From the NCBI GenBank assembly GCA_900074885.1, contig FJUW01000002.1, positions 881,001-945,000 of the forward strand: a stretch of 64,000 bases of DNA. Reading direction: 5' to 3'. Made by a program: the position numbers and the translations under genes. The first letter of the stretch is position 1, and every line of letters starts with the position of its first letter. Below, in pieces: positions 58,596 through 64,000 of the stretch. The notes under the pieces are model-generated. The model was given only the letters and a program-made list of their open reading frames with translations. It did not search any database and was not told where the DNA came from. The DNA comes from Rhynchosporium graminicola. Lineage: Eukaryota; Ascomycota; Leotiomycetes; Helotiales; Ploettnerulaceae.

Positions 58596-58966
58596 CGAAC
58601 AATGAGCATCGCCCGGGGACCACGGTTCCTTGTGAGATATGCCTCCCCTAGGGTCAACACTGAAGAACCAGGCAGCGAGTATGATGAATGGATTACAGAG
58701 AATGAAGACTGATAACCCGACAGGGGTATACTAAGACATAATGAGACTATGAGTTAATAAGAGGATCTGGTAGGCAGGTGTACAACTCCCCCCTTTGGCT
58801 CCGAGTTGAGATCTACACCTATCGACCGTCAAAACAAACAAAAGGAGGAGTGGTAGCGTCGGGTTCAATTCCCGATAACAAGTACCTGGTGGCAGCACCT
58901 CCCCTTGGCACCACGATGGTAATCACACACCAGAAGCGGGGCTGAATGATAATCAACTTCATGCTA

Positions 58967-58984
58967 GATAAGCAAGTAATGGTA
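58967..58984 (+). repeat. 18-bp direct repeat, copy 2
   Basis: Second exact copy of the 18-bp unit found at 58578-58595. The two copies enclose about 370 bp containing the T-arm-like hairpin. Confidence 0.8.
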
Positions 58985-61767
58985 GAACGCGGTAGATGAT
59001 ACATGACAGGCATCCTAATTTTCCCAAAGGCTTATTTTCAGCTCATGCATGTAACTAACCATTGACCAACCCGCAGCACAAGCACGATTGTGAGCCAGAC
59101 GAATATGTATTAAATCACCTACTCGATGTACACAGGAAGACTTTGAAAATGTGCACAAAGTTTTGTACGCAAACTTATCAGAAGGAAAGTCCTTCCGTGA
59201 CCCAACGATACGTAACTCGACTTCTCCTCGCTTAGAAGGTTGAATCGTACTTCCTAGGTGCATTTCCTTTTCGGAAGAGCTCAACTGGAGCCCACAAATT
59301 TGCGAGTCCCGTAACCAATAGGGTCGCAAACTATTCCCTCCATTCTCGTAACCGGGAAGGTTACAAATAGCCTTCCTCAGACTTGGTCAAGCTGCATGCC
59401 ATGCCGCACCGTTCCACATCCGCAGAACAAGTGTCGTGCGGGGTACCCCATTCCCATCTCCACATCCTGTGACAGCTTTTGTGGAATCTGCATAAGTTTC
59501 GATGCTCGGATGAACAGGAGATGAAAATTGGTAATTGAAGGAGGCGTAATGAGAGGGCGTTGATGCCAAAGCTTAGAATAAAATAGCTTAGCGATTGGGG
59601 CACGTAGTTGACAAGCTGGAAGAGCAAGCTTGTGGGCTAGAGATGTGCTCGGTACACTCATCTCAATTCTCAGTAGAGGTTCACAAGCTTTACCGCTACT
59701 GCTGAAGTGCAGTAGTCAGGATGACATCAAAATAACAAGCCCTCCGCTTCGGTCTAGCTTTAAAAATACCGAAGGTTGCCTTGCGAACAGACACTTTCTC
59801 CTTGATCTTTCGAGTGAGAACCGAGAGCCTCGCTTAGGACAATCAACTCTTGAAGTGCAAATATAATAAGCAGAGAAGATCGAACAGACCTAGACCATTC
59901 GAAGTTTTGCATAATGACCCGAAATTCAACGCACTAGAATATGCAGGCAGTGCTTCAAGTTGCCGAACTTGCGCCAAGTCATACGTATTAACAACTTGGC
60001 TGCACCTCATCGAGAGAAGTTATGCAGCGTAGCTCCTTTCGAGGCACAGAATGGGTCAGCAGACGATTCCACATTCCCGGATTAAGCATCTCTGCATCCG
60101 CGGCGAGTTCATGATGATGCTCGATGTTGATAATGACTTGATTAGTTCCAAAATCTGACTTGAACGCTGATAAGGAGGGAGCTGGGGAGGAAGCCTGGTA
60201 CGAGAAATGGCACTCGTGGTTGTCTTGTGATGGAAGATCAAATCACCCTGGGGCTCTCCCATTCTAGCGCTTGCGTAAAGTGTAGGTTTGTAGCAGGGCA
60301 GAGCTGGCTAGGCTGGGGATGCACACCTTCAGCACTGCTGGACGCACTTTCTATGGGCCCCGAACTGATTGCCAGCTCACAGGTGCAACCACTTCTCGAA
60401 AAAGGATACTGGTTTTAGAGCCTGCTGACTGGCACGTGGAGAATTCGACTGGTCGTATGCTCGTCAAATTTTGGACTGGTGAGACCACAGGTGCTTGTTT
60501 CGGTAACTTGGATTACAGACCTCGGGGATCGGGCAATCTAAGGCAAGGTCTGAAGAAAACCCCAATAAGGCACCGCGCCGCAACCACATGACCTTTAGTT
60601 GGTTACTAGAATCTATCTAAATCTGATAACCCTTTCTTCTTCTTTGAGCCATTCGGCTCCTATCTTATATTGAATTTTTTGAGCATTTTTTTTGGAGTAT
60701 TAATTCATTAACATAAGAAAGCATTCGAGGTAGTAAAAGAATTAGGAAACGTTCTATTAGGAAGCCCTCTTGAGGCTAGTTACTAGTAGTTACCAACTAG
60801 TTGTAGGCTGACCTAAATATTATGGATGCGCTAACGCTTAGATGACTAGTTAATTAATCAAAGTAACTCTAAGAATTATGGTAATAACCTCCTCGCTACA
60901 AGTCAAGTTCGATAATTATATTGATATACTAGGACTCTTACTCTGCACATGTGATAACAGAAGGGGATAAAGCTTTACTTTGTAAGAGCGTAATATATTA
61001 CAAACAAAAGCAGAAGATGCATCTACAAGTATCTTCTACAGGAGCTCAGCCCCAGCTTGACTTGGTCAACGTCACATAGTTCTAATGAGTGTACCTGAGC
61101 AGCTCTAAAAGGGTTAAGCTTGACTTCTACGGTTCTGATACTCACTCCGTTATCCTCAGTCGTTTACTCTTCCGACGTCGTAGAAGACGGGGATGTATAC
61201 TATCAGGAAATAAAAGAAGAACGAAGTGAAAAATCCATGTTACTTCTGGTTCTCGACTATACTTGGGGTTCTTGTTGACTCATTTTAAAAATTGACATCA
61301 AGATACGGAACCTTTAAAAAGTGAAGTTATGTAAATCAAATCGATCATCTCTCTGTAAGCCCTGGCATGGGATTGATTCAGCGAAGAAGACGCGATAAAA
61401 AGGAATTGCAAAAAGTCGGAAATGACAAGGTGCTAGGTAAGCATTAAAGTGGTGGAGCTTAGTAACGTTTTGTAAGTCGTACTCATGCGTGGGAAAAGGG
61501 TCTGGCTTTTCTACTTCGAAGCATCTCTACCGGGCAACTGTTTCCACGTAATTGTGGGTCATACTAGACCGCCAGACTTTCCGAACGGCAGGCAGCCGTC
61601 CACAAGAAAGAAAAGGTTGCACCAAAGGCTGGCACAATTATCGTCATGTAGCGAGACTCTTTAGGTATATAATATCCAACATAATTGTATCAAATGGCTG
61701 ACCACATGACACACAATAACATGAGATTTTGCACACTGCTGCTTGGGTCTATTCTCACATACCTCGC

Positions 61768-63797
61768 TCAATGCTTGGGGAACTCCGAGACCCATTGCAC
61801 CATTTGAGCGACATTGGCGTCGATGACCGCCTGGACACCAGAATTAGAAAATCCGACGTATCTGAAGTAATCGTTACAATGAGTTCCTCCAGGGATAATG
61901 TGTACTGGTGCATCCGGGGTTCCTGCGAATGGTCCACCCGGTTTGTATCTGCTTGACATGCCGGCATTTATCCATGAATCGAATTCTCCGCTCGTTGTTA
62001 TCACACGTGTTGCGTTCTTTCGTGCCCAACCCTCGGTAAGTTTGTTGGTTCAATCAATGTTGGTTTGAGGTGACCGGCCAGAACCAACAGGAAAACCATT
62101 GACAGTCGGGAAAAGTAAGGAACATTGTTGTTGGAAGTATTCGGCAGTGAGTAAACGTGAAGAAACAGTTTTTTGACCCTTTGGAGCTCCTGTTTGCCAC
62201 CATCCGACCTAAAAAAACATGTCAGCATCTTTGCTCAGGCACTCTGCTTTGTGAATGAAAGCCAATTTCCGAACCTTGAATTAATGGGAGCGAAAATAAT
62301 CAGCATCTGACAGTAGGGATCTTACCTCATTACAGAGCAACCACTGGTATTGACGCATGAAGGGATTATGGACGGTCGAGTCGGTGAATATACGGCTGGT
62401 TGGGTCATGGGTATCCATACACTTGGTCTCGCGCTCGTCTGTGTAGCCTTGCTTTTGGCAAACTCGAGAGCCTCATCAGATGCTCGTCACTCGCAGGGCA
62501 GTAGAGAGCGTACTTACAGCCTGGAATGTAGGTCTCGTTGATCCATTTCGCATATCCCGCGAGGGCCTTGTCAAGGCCGACTCCATTAGCGTCAGGTGTA
62601 ACAGCAGCGCCCGCCTCAACATTCTAGTAGCAGGTCAGTAGGTAAGGGTGCTAAGAACAAGAGAAGCTTGCCTCGATTGTATCACAGAGCCGGAAGATTT
62701 TTTGATAAAAACCATCTTCAACAAAACTGTGGTACTGCCAAGAATCACTCAAAGTATTAGAAAGCTGGCTGGAGAAAGAGGTCAGCCGGCGATCACACAA
62801 TTCAACCTTCGAACGCTTAGCTTACAACATAACATCGTCATTATGGAGAGATTCCAGCCCAAATCGAGCCTTTAAGGCGACTTTCTCTGATTCCTTTCCG
62901 TGTAAAAAGACGTGGTCCATGTGCTCAATCACAGTACTGATGTCATTACTGCAATTCTTTGGCAGATTCTCTAGGATAGGTGTAAAGTATTGCCACTACA
63001 GCCGTTAGCAAGTTCGCGCGAGCCTTTGTGATAAGCGTACCCAATCGTAGATAGCCTCGACTGGAGCACTCGTCGCATGGTGCGCCCAGAAGGTACCAGG
63101 AACTAATTTCTCTGTCCATGCAGAGAGTGCACCACTATAGCTGCAACCGGGAAAAATCCAAGGGGCTTTGCCAGCATTGGAAGAGCCGGCAGTAAGGTCG
63201 AATGGAAGGACTACATTATTCGCAAAGTTTGTGAAGTCCAGAATTGTTTGGTGCAGTGTCAAGTACTGTAGGGTCTCAGCATTCAGGGTTTCGTATGGAG
63301 ATGATTCGCCGTAGTATCGATCTGTCCGAAATCAGCTATATGAAGAGCGTGAGAGTAGATATACGTACGTTCTATCATCACAACTGCTCCTTTGACCGCT
63401 TCAGCGTAAATACCATTGATAGTATTATTACTGAGCCAATTATAACCTGGAAAATACTGTCCAGCAGCAACTTCCCCGGGAGTAAAAAAGATGATCTGTG
63501 GATAGAGTTAGTAGGTAGCTGAGGTCGAAAATCCGAGTAGTTGCGTACCGGCGATCCTGGCCCGGCCCAAAATTCTGTATTCCACCAGAACTTTTGTTGG
63601 AAAGTTCCTTTGGTTGGATTGTCATGGTCGAGCAGTTGAGTGAAAAAGCCCCATCCGGTAGAATTGTCTGCAGTGAGTGATGTGTCACTGCGCTGGCTGA
63701 TGCGCGCATTTTTCAGCGGTAGTCCTATGTGTCCGAACTTGTGGCTGGAGACCAGACGAGCCAATGCCCAGACGGCAGTGATTATCGAAGTCTTCAT
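61768..63797 (-). pseudogene. Secreted serine peptidase, family S28, with one in-frame TGA
   Basis: S28 peptidases are secreted or vacuolar enzymes that cut after proline (Pro-X carboxypeptidase type). Eight exons fit: 63797-63549, 63495-63369, 63321-63041, 62995-62826, 62768-62672, 62623-62518, 62462-62326 and 62208-61768. All phases close over 536 codons. A signal peptide-like start (MKTSIITAVWALARLVSS) is followed by FTQLLDHDNPTKGTFQQKFW, RYYGESSPY, the nucleophile Ser in GCSYSGALSAW (usually GGSYSG) and HHATSAPVEAIYDWW. The expected catalytic Asp (GEFDSWINAG) and His (GGTHCNDYF) come last. TGA at 62052-62050 (codon 442) falls before both, so the product would be inactive. A conserved aromatic residue is expected there, so TGG to TGA is likely. 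The intron 62624-62671 has a GC donor (GCAAGC..CTACTAG). Confidence 0.85.
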
Positions 63798-64000
63798 CGT
63801 GAAAGCCTTTGACAACGATAGCTACGACTGGGGCTAGAACTAATCAAAGCGATTTCCATGGTTTAGAAGTACTATTCTATAGTCACTAATCATACTTCGT
63901 ACTTGACAAAAGCAGGCTGGACAGTCAATTTGCAAAGAACTCAAAATGACCGAACTATCCGAGACTCTTAATGTACGTGTACCGTGAAACTTCATACCGG

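Larger units (their letters stand above)
57905..61767. other. 3.9-kb gene-poor region
   Basis: No supported gene. Features seen are an 18-bp direct repeat (listed), a tRNA T-arm-like hairpin near 58855-58875 with no matching tRNA around it, and an AT-rich tract at about 60600-61020 with many TA/TTA steps. A frame at 58376-58579 (+) starts MEIDKIALPSTNFLETPTAK but has no known motif. The region probably contains old, decayed insertions. Confidence 0.45.

Noticed and set aside
58852..58880. tRNA gene suggested by a perfect T arm
   Set aside because: No D arm, anticodon arm or complementary acceptor stem is present on either side, with or without an intron.
1..64000. CRISPR arrays, bacterial operons, riboswitches, viral or transposon open frames
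   Set aside because: None visible. The tandem repeats present are simple sequence, and no integrase, reverse transcriptase or complete transposase motifs were found.

Overview
This window is nuclear DNA from a filamentous ascomycete. The genes have short (about 45 to 100 nt) GT-AG introns, some with CTAAC/CTGAC-like branch points. Core genes sit among fungal accessory families: HET domain, PTH11-like receptor, 2EXR, and the LIM-RhoGAP LRG1. Several proteins look most like Leotiomycetes (Helotiales) versions, but that placement comes from recognising families, not from a search. There is no sign of a bacterial or viral replicon, CRISPR array, complete transposon, rRNA or complete tRNA.

Layout. 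1-3707 (-): 3' truncated PEX6. 5165-7447 (+): membrane-anchored sterol-ester/acid-lipase type hydrolase. 9236-10655 (+): SRPK-like kinase with one in-frame stop. 12366-13862 (+): conserved fungal protein of unknown function. 14004-15370 (-): PTH11-like rhodopsin-domain protein, six exons. 18366-19581 (+): ERG26-type sterol dehydrogenase. 20141-21858 (-): UBE2Z-like E2 with a 12-nt microexon. 23976-27733 (+): LRG1. 28988-30342 (+): GAL80-like Gfo/Idh/MocA protein. 30.3-41.5 kb is an accessory block rich in decayed genes: an alpha/beta-hydrolase remnant, a large protein kinase-HET fusion pseudogene, a ubiquitin-like-domain family pseudogene and a nitrilase broken by an 8-bp tandem repeat. 42274-43644 (-): J-domain protein. 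45368-45538 (-): 56-aa membrane microprotein. 46336-48210 (-): eIF3d. 48812-50240 (-): bZIP factor. 52296-53335 (+): PlsC-type acyltransferase. 53562-54041 (+): small single-pass membrane protein. 55020-55975 (-): 2EXR protein. 57157-57904 (-): unknown protein. 61768-63797 (-): S28 serine peptidase with one in-frame TGA.

Core genes (peroxisome import, sterol synthesis, translation, Rho signalling, ubiquitin) are intact and single-strand readable, with all exon phases closing. The accessory genes for self/non-self recognition, signalling, secreted proteolysis and nitrile metabolism carry between one and about five inactivating lesions. I found no operon-like or biosynthetic-cluster logic linking neighbours.

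The most notable object is the kinase-HET fusion at 33.3-37.7 kb. The most unusual lesion is the nitrilase, whose frame depends on the copy number of an 8-bp repeat. Exon coordinates were worked out by hand from splice signals and phase. Non-ATG reading starts were discarded.
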